64,000 nt of DNA from Purshia tridentata (lineage: Eukaryota; Streptophyta; Magnoliopsida; Rosales; Rosaceae), in the NCBI GenBank assembly GCA_003254885.1, contig QANT01000313.1, positions 62,001 to 126,000 on the forward strand. The letters run 5' to 3'. How positions within the stretch are numbered: the stretch's first letter is position 1; every line of letters starts with the position of its first letter. The translations under genes were made by a program, and so were the position numbers. The notes beneath the pieces were generated by a model. That model was not told the origin of the DNA. It saw only the letters and a program-made list of their open reading frames with translations, and ran no database searches. Below, piece by piece: positions 1 through 20,400 of the stretch.

Positions 1-2309
1 AGACCGAAAAGTAATGAAACAAAGAAGCCAGAAGCGTCCTCTGAGCTGCAACACAAAACATGTAAAAAATAAGAGCTTCCATGAAGAGAAGAAATCAATC
101 ACATTAAACAAATATCATAGACATGCATTCTCCTCAAAAAATTTTTTTTTTTTATTTTAAAAGAGCTCACTTGTAGTCATGGCTAAAACTATGAAAAAGA
201 GTGCTAAGAGCTTCCATGAATGCTACAGAGAGAGTAGCTGCTGATGCAACCTGTGATGGAGAGGCTTCCTACAACCAAAAGCCAAAAGAAACTAAATCCG
301 TTAGAAATGGAAAGAATCTTACAGGTACTTAATAAATCTAAATTCAGGTCCCATATTATATTGGAAGTTCAATCTAACCCAAAAGGTTCTAAAAGCCTAC
401 TGCAAAAAGTATAAGCTTTTGAAGAAACAACCAAACAGAACAAGTCCCAAGAGGCAAGTTACCTTGAATGCATCAGGAAGCACCTCTGCAATAACCATCC
501 AGATCATACATCCAGCAGCAAAGCCCGTACAGAAAGGAAGGAACTTGCTAAATGCATCAGCACATATGAATGAAGGAACTGCTACAAGGGGCTGCAACAA
601 TAATATACACAGTAGGCCGTTAAGTTAAAAAGGTCATATTGAAGGTGTCAACTAGGTTAGTAAAAGTCCTTTGGTGTCGTCCTAGGACCTGGGATCAAAA
701 CCTGCTTCACCAATAGGGTTTATAAGGTGGGAAAGAGCTAACTTCCGTTGTGTGGCCCATAGGCCCAACACCACCACCACCACCACCCCCCCAAGCGTCC
801 TATTTATTAAAATAGTGAACAAATATCCAGCCACAACAACTAGTAACTCAAAATTTAATTTTCAGCATTTTTCTTTCTTTTTATACCTTTACGTGAATGT
901 AATTAGAAATCAAGATCAAGTCATTTAAATCTTATTATATGGATGCACTTGCAATTGAACCTTGGCTTGGATTGGTTTAAATCTTATTTATTTGTCTAAG
1001 GTGAAAATAGTAACATAATCAGAATGCAATTCTCCTAGACTTGGTTAAATATTCTCAAATCACATGAATTTTATCTCACAACTTACCTGCGGTAATGATG
1101 TAATCACACTCCATAACATGGCATTCTGTGGAGAAACACCCCTGGATGCAAGCATCATACTCACAGCTAATCCTTCTGGAATATTGTGCACAGCAATAGC
1201 CAAAGTTACCAAAAGGCCCTGAGAGAAACCCTTTGAGCCAGCAAAGGAAACCCCAACACCGGAGCCCTCCCCAAATGAATGAAGAGTCATTATCCCAATC
1301 ACAAGAACGACTTTAGTTGCATCTGCACCTTTAATGTCCAACATACTAACTTCTCCATATTGTTCAAGAAACTGAAACCAGATACATCCTAGCATTATGT
1401 ATCAGAAGACACCACAACTAATACAGATACACACAAGCAGATATATTTAAAACAGATATTGTTCAAGGGAAATATCTTTGTGACAAACTTATAGGAGTTC
1501 CTAACTTGAAAGTCAGGAAAATATCAGATCAATTTCAACCCTCTTTCATCAAAAGATAATACAGAATGAGAGACAAGGGCATGGTTTGGACTATCTAGGC
1601 CTATTTTGTTCAGGTTTCTTGATGTATCATATTTGGCACCCAAAAGGCAATTTTCCTTTTTCGTAGATGTATTACAGGTTCAGAAAGTAATCGAGCGCAT
1701 AAACACTCAAATAGAACGAATAAGGCACTCAGTAAAATGCAATGGAAATGTGAATTCTAAGAAGCAGGAATCAAATTTACAATAATAGGAAGCAGAAACT
1801 AAATTTAAAATAATGGGAAAGATATAAAAAGACAAAAGAAAATGAAAGGGCAAAGTCCATACCTTCTTGCAAAGCCAAATAAAAAGTCCCCCAGCTAAAA
1901 TGCCAAAAACAACCCAATTCCCAGCATCATGACCTTGCCCCTCCTGTACAAGATCAAAGCTCGCAGCCAACATCACACCAGCAGCCATTCCATTACACAA
2001 TCCAGCCCATTGCGGATCTAGCTCCACAAAGAAGAATGGGACCGCACCTAAACCAGTGGCAGCAGCCATTGCCAGCGTAAATAATGCAACAGTAGAGACT
2101 GAGACTTTGCTGTTCCCGATCTTCGTCTCACCCAGTCTATTATTTGAATCCTCGCCACCAGTGCCATCAATAACATTACTTCTCACATTCTTGTGAGGAG
2201 CAGATATCAACTTTTGTGAAACTTCTTGTTCTAACTCAGCTGTAGCATGCCCAAAGAGAACTATGGAGAACAGTGAAAACAATAGAACTTTCCTAAATGT
2301 AAACTGCAT
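1..2309 (-). CDS. ZIP-family metal transporter, 3' end off the window
   Basis: This is a zinc/iron-type (ZIP) transporter close to Arabidopsis At3g08650, expected to carry divalent metal across a membrane. Coding exons read on the minus strand are 2309-1863, 1371-1087, 591-463, 268-171 and 45 to beyond position 1; all junctions are GT-AG and keep frame. The protein starts MQFTFRKVLL, with a hydrophobic signal-like segment, then several membrane segments. The ZIP metal-binding signatures HSFGEGSGVGVSF and HNIPEGLAVSM are both in exon 2 (1371-1087). The last exon visible begins SEDASGFFVSLLFG and is cut by the window edge, so the C-terminal membrane segments are missing only because of the window. 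The ATG at 2309 was chosen because the frame upstream has no ATG. A 5'-leader intron (about 2925 to 2500) is plausible from a donor and acceptor there. Family assignment is firm; the metal carried is inferred. Confidence 0.9.
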
Positions 2310-3191
2310 TTTCACTGATACAGATATCACAAAAAGATCATAACTTCAACTTCGGAGTCTTGAGAGATGCGCTCTATATTCTTCTCTTGGATGAAATCAC
2401 AAATACCGGGCTTGATCAAACCATCTAATGCCACTTCTCCATGATACTTTAGCGATGACAAAGCCACCTTTCCTTGTTTGATGAGTGCCTAGTGGTCAAC
2501 CCTGCTGATCGCAAAAGAACTTTTAATAGGTATTACTACATTAGTATTCTAATATCACTTCCATATAAAAAAGTTTGCCTAGGTTTCCAAAATCCGATTA
2601 ATTGTAGGATTAAGGACGCATAAAAGATGAATACATATGCAAATTACCGAACTTCAAAAACAATGTACTGTAATGTCGAAAGCTAATGTCAATGTCCTAT
2701 TGAGAATTAACAATTCAAGCACTTGCGAATTAAGCGATTGATCGACCAATACCCTTTTCTGACTATATTACGACGATATCATAACAATCAAACAGAGCAT
2801 TATTAATCAACAAAGAGAATAAAGAACTGAGACCCTATAATTTGAATTAAGAATAGAGAGAATAGAATTGAAGGATGAGATTAATAAACCCCCAAAATTA
2901 ACAATCGGATTAACGAAACGTACCGATGGAACAAAAGCGCCCCAAGAGAAACGAGCGCGGGGCAGCTTGACTCAGACGTCAGTCAATCAACCGAAATTCA
3001 GAAATAAAAAAGAGAAAGGTTCCCGGGAATAAACCCGACCGCTGATTTTGGCCTTCCAAAAATTAAATAAATAAAATTCGATTTCAACGTAGGAGTAAAG
3101 TTGGGGACTTGGAACCTTGGTGGGATTTTATTGGCAAAAGGAAACAAATGGTGGGACTTTAATTTAATACTGTGGGTCAGACAAATCAGCA
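2310..3191. promoter_or_regulatory. Leader and promoter region of the ZIP gene
   Basis: About 880 bases without coding potential lie upstream of the ZIP start codon. They hold a likely 5'-UTR with a leader intron and then the promoter. An ACGTCA bZIP-type core occurs near 2976. I see no clear TATA box. Everything beyond the position relative to the gene is inference. Confidence 0.45.
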
Positions 3192-3458
3192 CGTCGTTTT
3201 TGCCCAAAACCAGCGACTAAAAGTTAAAGAAAAGAAATTTGGCCCAAAAACAAAAAAAAGGGTTAGACAAAAGAAAAATGTAAATTGAAGAAAAAAAAAA
3301 AAACAGAAATGCGACCGATGACGTCATAACTGCACTGTGGTTAAGGTTAACTAAGGGTGTGCATAGGGTGGTCTACTTATATTATAATATGTGTAAATTA
3401 ATTACATTATTTAATTATACGATTATATCTAATAATTTTTCAATAAGTTAGATAAAAT
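3192..3458. repeat. Tandem duplication, copy A (uninterrupted)
   Basis: This 266-bp segment is followed directly by a second copy (3459-4344 once a 621-bp interruption is allowed for). The copies differ at only a handful of positions, about 97% identity by eye, so the duplication is fairly recent. Both start at CGTCGTTTTTGCCC and end at AAGTTAGATAAAA. Copy A carries the intact, uninserted version of the site where a MITE sits in copy B. Confidence 0.92.
3319..3326. promoter_or_regulatory. TGACGTCA palindrome (bZIP-type site), copy A
   Basis: This is a perfect eight-base TGACGTCA palindrome, the classical core bound by bZIP factors of the TGA/CREB type. It lies about 1 kb upstream of the ZIP start codon and is repeated at 4205-4212 by the tandem duplication. 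The motif is seen; binding is inference. Confidence 0.4.
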
Positions 3459-3493
3459 CGTCGTTTTTGCCCAAAACCAGCGACTAAAAGTTA

Positions 3494-4111
3494 GGGCTCG
3501 TTTGGATAGGGGTTGATTTGGATTTGGATTTATATTTGAGCTCTCTAAATCTAAATCTATTTATTTGGTATAATTTAAAGGAATGTATTTGGATTTGGCC
3601 CAAATCCAAGATGGATTTGAGAAGGCTAAATCCATGAATTTCAAATACATTCTCAAACTAAGTATTTGAAATCCCACAATCCCACCCTCTCTCTCTCTCA
3701 CCTCTGGCCACAATTGCCGGCGACCACCGCCGGCCACTCTCCGGTGACTTTCCGGCGATTTTGCCGACCACCACCGACGACTTTTCCGGCCACCGCCGCG
3801 ACTTTCCGATGACTTTTTGGGCCACCTCCGGCAACTTTTCGGTGACTTTTCCGACCATCCACCGACAACTTTTCTGACCACTTTTAGGTGACTTTTTCGG
3901 TCACCCTTCGACAAATTTTTTTATTTTTAATCATATATTTCAATTCTTAAATTGTTTAAAAAAAAAATTGAAATACTTTGTAAAATCCTCGTCTTTAAAT
4001 TTTACATCCAAACAATAGAATTTCAAATCTAAGGATTTCAATTACATGGATTTCAAATGCATAAATTTGAAATCCAAATCCAAATTCAAATTCAATAATC
4101 CAAACGGGCCC
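3494..4111. mobile_element. Tourist/PIF-Harbinger-like MITE
   Basis: The element is 618 bp. Its left end GGGCTCGTTTGGAT and the reverse complement of its right end, GGGCCCGTTTGGAT, agree at 13 of 14 bases. The flanks are TTA at 3491-3493 and TTA at 4112-4114, the three-base target duplication typical of PIF/Harbinger elements. The subterminal regions are rich in inverted GATTTGGATTT/AAATCCAAATC motifs. It has no transposase, so it is non-autonomous. The empty site is preserved in copy A of the surrounding duplication. Confidence 0.88.
3710..3910. repeat. GC-rich degenerate minisatellite inside the MITE
   Basis: The middle of the MITE holds a run of imperfect repeats around the core GACTTTTCCGGCCACC, spaced roughly 20 to 30 bases apart. 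It is much more GC-rich than the flanks. It creates open frames on the minus strand rich in Lys, Arg, Ser and Trp, which are by-products of the repeat and not genes. Confidence 0.65.
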
Positions 4112-4204
4112 TTAGAGAAAAGAAATTTGGCCCAAAAACAAAAAAAAGGGTTAGAGAAAAGAAAAATGTAAATTGAAGAAAAAAAAAAACAGAAATGCGA
4201 CTGA

Positions 4205-4212
4205 TGACGTCA
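4205..4212. promoter_or_regulatory. TGACGTCA palindrome, copy B
   Basis: This is the second copy of the perfect bZIP-type palindrome, in the 3' part of duplication copy B, 886 bases from the first. It is about 500 bases beyond the stop codon of the LRR receptor kinase and 1.9 kb upstream of the ZIP start. Function is inferred only. Confidence 0.35.
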
Positions 4213-4732
4213 TAACTGCACTATGGTTAAGGTTAACTAAGGGTTTGCATAGGGTGATCTACTTATATTATAATATGTGTAAATTAATTACATTATTTAA
4301 TTATACGTTTATATCTAATAATTTTTCAATAAGTTAGATAAAAATAATTAATGAATTTAGTAAGTATGTATGGTCATAATTTTGAAAAATCTTTAACTCA
4401 AACTACAAAAGGTAAAGTTGCAGTTTCAAAAATTGTAATTTCAAAATGACAAAATCTTAATCGATGGCATCCCATTCCAGACTCTATAAAGTTTTTGTTT
4501 GACTAAGAGCACCTCTCTCAAATGTGGTGTACCTATCATTATTACAAATTAAAACTCAGTGAAGGTGTTTTTTTTTTTTTTTTTCTTTCCATGTACAACT
4601 TTCCTCGTGAGAAATTGTTATATACAACTTTCCCTATTCACAAAACTGTTCACAAGACTAGAATAGTAGCTGTGAGAGGTTGAAGGTGGAGAAAAAGATT
4701 ATATACAACGGTTGTATATGAGATATGTTTCG

Positions 4733-11112
<6,380 letters not shown>

Positions 11113-11789
11113 TCTAACGAAACAACCAAATCAGCATTCTCCAACGATTAATCAATCAAATTTGAGCATGTAATTGTGAGCTACAAATTATAATTTAATT
11201 TTGACTTGTTTGCAGAAAAAGAAAGAAATAAGTGCAACAAATTGAAAAATGTCTGAAATTCTAAGACAGAATCAATCATACTTGGGAGTTGAGAATGGAG
11301 ACAAGGGCGAGTTGCAGAGTTGGTGTTGCGAAATTAAAGGCGAGTCAATAGGGAGAGTGGGGATGAACACAGTGGTGAGTGCCCAGAGAAAAAGATAAGA
11401 TCACTTTGATGGTTTGTTTACAAGTCAGAGCACTAACTACGGCGTTTGTCGATCGTCATGGTTGGTTGGGTTGAGTTGGGTAAGGTTGATATTTTTGTTT
11501 TCTATAATCCGAGAGTGACAGACAAAGAGATTAATAGAAATGTGGCGTCTTCTTTGTATCTTCTCAGGCTTCAGCTTTCAATCTTCTCGGCGTTGAGTGT
11601 GAAATCTTTTGGGCACGTTCGTTGACTCTTCTCTTTTTCTGCAAATCACCTCTCCTCGGCTCCCGCGCAAAATCTTTGATAGGATTCACTGCCCTGCATA
11701 ATCCTGAACTATCAAACTGCCACATAATATATACTTATTTAAATATTACAAAAAGTTTGCAAATATTTAATTTTAAAATTAAGTTTAAT
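11113..11789. promoter_or_regulatory. Leader and promoter of the LRR-VIII-1 kinase
   Basis: This spacer has no coding potential. Reading on the minus strand, a donor near 11282 (CCCAA then GTATGA) and an acceptor directly before the start codon (GTTAG then AATG) suggest a short 5'-UTR intron. Upstream sequence to about 11790 would be promoter. Confidence 0.4.
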
Positions 11790-11880
11790 AATATAACTTA
11801 TAAGTTATAACAGGACTAAGGCTTCCATGGGTCATGCCCCAATGGAAGCTTCTGTCCTTATAACAGTTATAAGTTATAAT
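11790..11880. repeat. 91-bp imperfect foldback
   Basis: The arms AGGACTAAGGCTTCCATGGG (11812-11831) and CCCCAATGGAAGCTTCTG with its TCCT end (11837-11858) pair with a few mismatches around a very short loop. Outer arms made of ATAACTTATAAGTTATAAC-like sequence extend the pairing to 11790-11880. This looks like a small MITE-type foldback. The loop of only about five bases argues against a microRNA precursor. Confidence 0.55.
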
Positions 11881-12821
11881 TGTAGTGGTAGAAAGTCCCC
11901 CCTAATGTGCAATTTTGTCAACGTCCTAATTTCTCACTTTGTAATTTATTATTAAAAAAGATCAAATGAATCTCTCAATATAAAAAAAAAAGATTAAAAG
12001 TCACTTAATATTGTTGGCCCCACCAATCACAAAAGACAAGGGCAGCCGCCCCCTCTCCAAAAAATATCTTAAATTTGGCAATAGTCTTTTGTTCTCTCTA
12101 TTTTAAGGATAACAAAATGGCAATGACGTCGATATGAAGAATTGAAGACGCTCCAAATTGTGCATTAATAATTTAATACATGCTGACATGAGGGCCACCG
12201 AGAGAGACTTTCATGAGACATGCTTCATTGGGCATCTTTCACAAAGAGATGGATCCTACACCACATCTTTATGAGAAATATCCAAGAAGTCATGTTTCAT
12301 GGAAGCCTTACCATTTGATATGTGCATTAATATAAAACCTCCCATGAAACTTCATTATTAAATAGTTTTACACAGCTCAGCTCAGACTCAGATCGTCTAC
12401 TTCGACATTTCACACCAACCCACAACTTCTAGGGACACGGAACATCTGGGCTATTCTGGAATTGTCGGATGAGGGACGTCAATTTTATTTTTTAATGGCC
12501 TGCATATAGAAATTGGAACTGAGTTTAATATAAAAACAAGGTTCAACATTTAGAACCCATTTTTTTAGGAATGCCGTTCTTATTTAAACTGAAGTGGGAT
12601 CCATTATTAAAATCTTAAAAATGAAAGTTTGGTAGGATGTTAGATTCAACCTTCTACTTTTATTTGCTGGGTACTAATGGCTATCGATGGACACCATTCT
12701 CAGTACCATTACCCACCATGTACTTCGGAAAGACAAGTCAAGCTAAGATGATACCACCATCTGTATTGGTCCTTGAGCCATGTATCAAAATGATCTCAAT
12801 AGGTAGTAGACAAACTCAAGA
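11881..12821. other. Spacer without recognised genes
   Basis: This is AT-rich spacer between the LRR kinase promoter and the GNAT2 3' end. I find no credible coding exon, RNA gene or element apart from the foldback before it and the retroposition scar after it. Confidence 0.5.
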
Positions 12822-12875
12822 GAAGAAGACTTCTAAAATTTCGATCAAAAAAAAAAAGGAAGAAGACTTCTAAAA
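12822..12875. mobile_element. Retroposition scar with 17-bp target duplication
   Basis: The 17-bp sequence GAAGAAGACTTCTAAAA occurs at 12822-12838 and again at 12859-12875. Between them lie 20 bases, TTTCGATC followed by an A run and G. A poly(A) stretch framed by a long perfect target duplication is what a severely 5'-truncated SINE or LINE insertion leaves. Only a few bases of the parent element remain, so its family cannot be named. Confidence 0.6.
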
Positions 12876-13032
12876 ATCATTATTTTTAACATTCATGGTA
12901 CATGCTAGATGATACACATAATCACAAAAGCATTGTACAATACTGATCCACAACGGTTCCGAGTCTCAAAATTTGCAGTGCTAAACCATTGTAATAAAAG
13001 CACAAACAAACTTGACCTTCGCCACGAGATAA

Positions 13033-15311
<2,279 letters not shown>

Positions 15312-17486
15312 TTTCGTTGTTGTTGATGGCGTGGACGTGGAGCTCTGTGTGTGTGACTGTGACTTTGGTGGTGTGGATATTGGCCTCTAAAACCACAGGG
15401 GAGAAGTTACTTTGCTTTGCTACCAAAGCTTCTGACCTGATAGATTCGCTCGCTATGGCGCACGCGACTTTTTATTTTTCCGTCGTTGCCCTGCCTCCAC
15501 AGAAATATTACATAAATGCCATTTCACAGCTTTTTATGCGCTACAAATATAAAATTATCTTTGGCCAAAAAAAAAAATATTTCAAATTATCAAATTATGC
15601 TTCTTTTTTAGGCCTCTTAATTGGCTCTACTATTGGGCTTGTGTACAAGATCCAAATTATCTCACTTAGCTTTGGGCCTAATATGGATATGTATTGTCAT
15701 ATAATCACATGAGGGATTGTGTGGACCCAAACTTGTTCTTTCAACCCCCCATATCCGAAGTTTTTGGTCCTAAACTTTTACTTCTGGCTCTATAATTATA
15801 AAATGGATTATTTTATTCTTTGAATTTTTTTTTTTTACTTTGTACATCAAACTTTATAAATAACTCACAATAGTCAAGTTTCATCATCTATTAGTCTAAC
15901 TTTTATCCCAATTTTAACGCGACTTTTGTAATTGTGACCTTCAAACTAGTGAATGAGTTGTGAATTGAATTGAATTAGATTTGTTTGTGTATGCATGGAG
16001 CAAAAATTCAATATTTTTTTAATACATGGATATGTTGATAATGACATACGAAGATTCCATCACAACGACATTGGTAGGGTTGCAAACATATAGACATGGG
16101 TGGAGTCACTAGTTGGCTAACTTGGATTGTAGTCCATGTGATCTAAAATATTTTATTTTTTTTCATGTTTACTATGAATTTCTATAGTAAAAAATTCTCA
16201 ACTCACTTTAATTGTCATCTCCAGTCCACTTTTATCATTCTCTTTAGCCCACTTTAACCTTCATCTTTAAGTCCATTTATGCTTTCTAATTTAGCCTATT
16301 ATCACCTGAAAATTCAGCCACCAAACTTTAGATCCTGTTGGCTCCACCCCTACACATTTAAATAAGCCCTTAGATAAGGGAATTTAGCTCAAATGACTAA
16401 ATTTCACATTAAAAAAAATCCCATTTTAGATTAAAGCCCTTTAAATAAATGAAAATTTTGTAATGCTATGCATTTTAATGCAAGCATGTGCTGCAAATGG
16501 ATGCCAATCTCTCGGAATAGTAGGCCCATGAACCAACTAATAATCTAATTACAATAAGGCACTAAAAAGATAATTAATGTCCCTATTGGTCCTTATAATG
16601 CGGTCAACAAAGATCCAACGAAAGAAGGAATAATGGAATATGTCGGCGTATTTAGATTATAGTGTACAATCTTGACAAACAAATAATTCAAGTATGAAGA
16701 AATAGAGAACGGAGCATTATATGTACTTCTTCTACCTTCTTTTTTTTGTTCGGACTTCACCTTCTCTCTAATAATACCATCTTTATTGAGTTCCGTGTCA
16801 CTTCTGTCCCATCAGTCCACGCTATACTCTTTTTAGGTATGATTTTTGTGGTCCTCTCTCTTTCGAGTTTCATTACTTGCTCTAAATTAGAATTTCTGTA
16901 TACGTCTTCGAAAAAAAAATATATCTGTAAATAATGAATATATTGTTATAAATTTATAATTCTGTTTACTTGAATTAATGCATGATTTCAATTTTCATGA
17001 ATAAAAAATTATGCATGCAAGTGCAAAAACCGATCACGTCCGTACTACTGAGCTCTCGACTTCAAATTCTCGAGGTTTTTCTTTATTTTTTTACTTGTCA
17101 TTAATTATGTATTTTCTTCAGAATGGCGTGAGTTCTGACACTGCACGGTCCCAATCAGACAAAGCATTTCTTTTTCAGTTTATTACCCACAAAATAATTA
17201 GAAAAAGATAGAAAGAACGCAATACAAGACAAAGGAATGATGATGAAGCAAAAGCAAAAGGTGGGCTGCACTGCCAGCGAGAGCCTGTCCCCAGAAAAAA
17301 AAAAAAAGAGAGAGGGTGCAATTGTGAATTGCTCACACCAACGGGTCATTTGCGTAAAAGGAAACATAAAAAAGAGAATGAGTTTGATTCATATTCTCTC
17401 TCAGTCATGTTCATCATCATCATGATCCATAACACTGTTTGAGATTCTGCTGTGGTGCTTTAGAGACGTTGAGAGAGAGTGTGTGA
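15312..17486. other. Divergent spacer: promoters of GNAT2 and the NPH3 gene
   Basis: About 2.2 kb separate the divergent GNAT2 and NPH3/BTB start codons. It should contain both promoters. I see AT-rich sequence with homopolymer runs but no convincing gene, element or clear TATA box. Confidence 0.5.
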
Positions 17487-20400
17487 ATGGGGATGGTTTC
17501 CGAGAACCCTTTCTCGTTTTCTAATCGCCCTCCCACTCCTAAGCTCTCCAACTCCTTCACCACTCGGTATCCATCTTTAACTAGCTCTACTCTTCTTTCT
17601 CTGTGTGCATATGTGTGCATTTTAACTCTTAATAGCTAGCTTTTAACTATATGCTTATGGGTTTTCAAAGTTTTGGCTAGAGATCACTTATGTAGTTTCT
17701 GTTCTTTCTTTGGTTTTGTCAACTCCTGTTATGTGCTTATTTTGTATTTTCAGATGTTTCTGTAGCTCTTGTGTTTTGATATAGGTTTTTGTTTCCATAT
17801 GGTCATAGTCACACTCACAACTCACAAGGCTGCTGTTTCCCCTCTTGTGTTCTTTTGGCTTGTTTGTAACTTTTTTGTGGTAATGATTCTGTTTAATAAA
17901 AATGATTAAGTATAATTTTTGAACGTGGGGGCTTAAGATTTGGTTAATTAATTAACATATTAGACAGAACATAACATTTTTAAATTGATCCCTTTTTTTA
18001 ATTATCGTTTCCATGAACAGTAGGGAAAAATTAAAACTGGTTATATTATTTATTTTCATTTCTTTTTTAGAAGAATCATTGAATCTAGGAGCAACCCTTT
18101 ACTCCATTACATTCCATATCGTTTCAGCTGAATGTCTTTAGCCACGGGTAGGATTCTGTTATTGACTTTAAGTCACGGATAGGAGCATGTTCAAGCTTAG
18201 TGCTGATTATTGGTGAAAGATGAGTGTTAGGACATGCGATCTTGAAGTTGTGGTTATATAGTATCTGCATAGGAACTACTGGTTGATCTTTGGCCAACTT
18301 GTGGATTGCGGGTTTCTTCTTTTCCCTCATTTGTAGCCTTACTTGTCCATTTTGTAATTTGGATTGAATGTTTTTAAATTGGCTGACTTGGATGTGGGAT
18401 GGCCCCAATTATTTGCTGGTCATATTCTTGAATAATTTATGTGATGTTTCGAGCGTGCTGATTGCTCCATGCTGATATTATAATTTCTGTGTGCATGTAG
18501 TATATTTTCAGATGTTGCCGGGGACATTACAATTGTTGTTGATGGAGAGTCGTTTTTACTGCACAAGGTTAACTCTTCTATTCAAAATGAAAAATGTCTG
18601 TTTTCTAAAACATTTCTCGTTTGATGGTAAGGTCTTTGCTATTTATAGCTATAAACTGGACCTTGACGTTGAACTTTAAGATATAAGCATTGCAGCCTTG
18701 CATTATTGCATTATTGCATACCACTCACACACACACCCCATGCTTATGGTTTCCAATTGCTTACTATATAGAAGAAAGTTGAACTTCTGCAACAAGAAAT
18801 GATTTTTCTTTTTCAAAACTGATCACATTGTTCTGTTTTGCTAAAGTTTCCACTGGTGTCTCGAAGTGGAAAGATTCGGAAAATGGTTGCGGATGCCAAG
18901 GATTCATCTGCAAAATTGGAGCTTCTCCACATACCAGGAGGGCCACAGGCATTTGAACTTGCAATGAAATTCTGTTATGGCATGAACTTTGAGATCACAA
19001 GTGCAAATGTTGCCCATCTGCGCTGTGCTGCAGAATACTTGGAAATGACTGAAGACTACAGGTATGAAAACCTTATCGCGCGAACAGAGGTTTACCTGAA
19101 TGAGGTTGTAGTTCAGAGTCTTGAAAAATCAGTGGAAGTCCTTGCCACCTGTGAGACACTACCTCCTATAGTAGAGGAGGTTGAAATTCCAAGCAGATGT
19201 GTGGAGGCCATTGCCATGAATGCTTGCAAGGAACAACTAGTATCAGGCTTGTCTATGTTAGATTGTGTTAGTGAGTCTACAGAGCTTAAGAGTAGTTGTC
19301 TTGAGTGGTGGGTTGAAGATCTCTCTCTAATAAGGATTGATTATTATCAGAGGGTTATCTGTGCCATGGCAAGACTAGGTGTTCGACCGGATAGCATTTT
19401 TGCATCTTTGATGCATTTTGCTCAGGCATCCTTAAAGGGTATTGGAAAAGGTCAAGTTTGGAATCCAGGGAGTGTGAAGCCAAATCCTGGCATGGCAGTA
19501 CGTGACCAGAGGACTATTGTGGAAACCCTTACAAGCTTAATGCCAACAGATAAAAGTTGTTCGGTGCCACTGAGTTTTATGTTCGGGATGCTGAGGATGG
19601 CAATCATGGTGGATGCTACAATTGCGTGCAGGCTTGAGCTTGAAAGGAGGATTGCTTTTAGGCTGGAAATGGTTTCACTTGATGATCTCCTTATACCATC
19701 AATCCAAGCAGGGGGTTCATTGTATGATGTTGATACCGTTCATCGAATACTGGTAAATTTCCTGCAGCGGATTGAAGAAGAAGATGAAGATTGTGGATAT
19801 GAGTCTGAAGGCCTTGGTTCTCCAAGTCATGGGTCATTGTTGAAAGTTGGACGGCTTGTTGACACATATCTAGCTGAAATTGCTCCTGATCCTTACCTGA
19901 GCTTACAAAAATTCATTGCTATGATTGAAATACTGCCTGATTATGCTCGTGTCATCGATGATGGGCTTTACAGGGCGGTTGATGTATATTTGAAGGTAAG
20001 TTATCAGCATTCATTACATCAGATTACATGATTTTGTATTTTGTTTTGTTGCTTTTTCAGAACATTTGTTAAGTCATAGACACATGTTTACAATAGCCTC
20101 AACATTGCTAGAAGGTATAAACCATGCATTAATTTTTTATGTGCCAATTGGTGTATCCATCATGTTTTAGTTTTTCCAAGCATTTGGACTGATTGCTTGT
20201 TGTTTAGGTTCATTCATTGCTAACTGAACAAGAGTGCAAGAAACTCTGCAAATTCATAGACTGCCAAAAGCTCTCTCAAGAAGCCTGCAACCACGCTGCA
20301 CAAAATGATCGACTCCCAGTACAGATGACAGTGCAAGTTCTGTATTTTGAGCAGCTCCGTTTGAAGAATGCATTGTCTGGAAGCTCAGGAGATGGGTTGC

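Larger units (their letters stand above)
3459..4344. repeat. Tandem duplication, copy B (split by a MITE)
   Basis: This is the second copy of the 266-bp unit. Its first 35 bases (3459-3493) match copy A, then a 618-bp element interrupts it, and the copy resumes at 4115. It ends at AAGTTAGATAAAA exactly as copy A does. Because copy A has the same sequence without the insertion, the element must have entered after the duplication, or entered one copy only. Confidence 0.92.

Noticed and set aside
165-170. In-frame TGA at 169-167 that would end the ZIP protein after HSFSHDYK
   Set aside because: The bases AA before it are followed by GTGAGC, a donor site, and the next exon (45 to the left edge) continues the family sequence SEDASGFF. 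The TGA is intronic.
3561-3914. 117-codon and 66-codon minus-strand frames rich in Lys, Arg, Ser and Trp
   Set aside because: They translate the minisatellite in the middle of the Tourist-like MITE and have no independent gene features.
11790-11880. Foldback considered as a microRNA precursor
   Set aside because: The loop is only about five bases, the outer arms are AT palindromes, and no arm resembles a microRNA family that I know. A small foldback element fits better.
15317-15712. 131-codon plus-strand frame upstream of GNAT2
   Set aside because: It runs through the GNAT2 leader and promoter, antisense to it, with no start context, domain or conserved composition.
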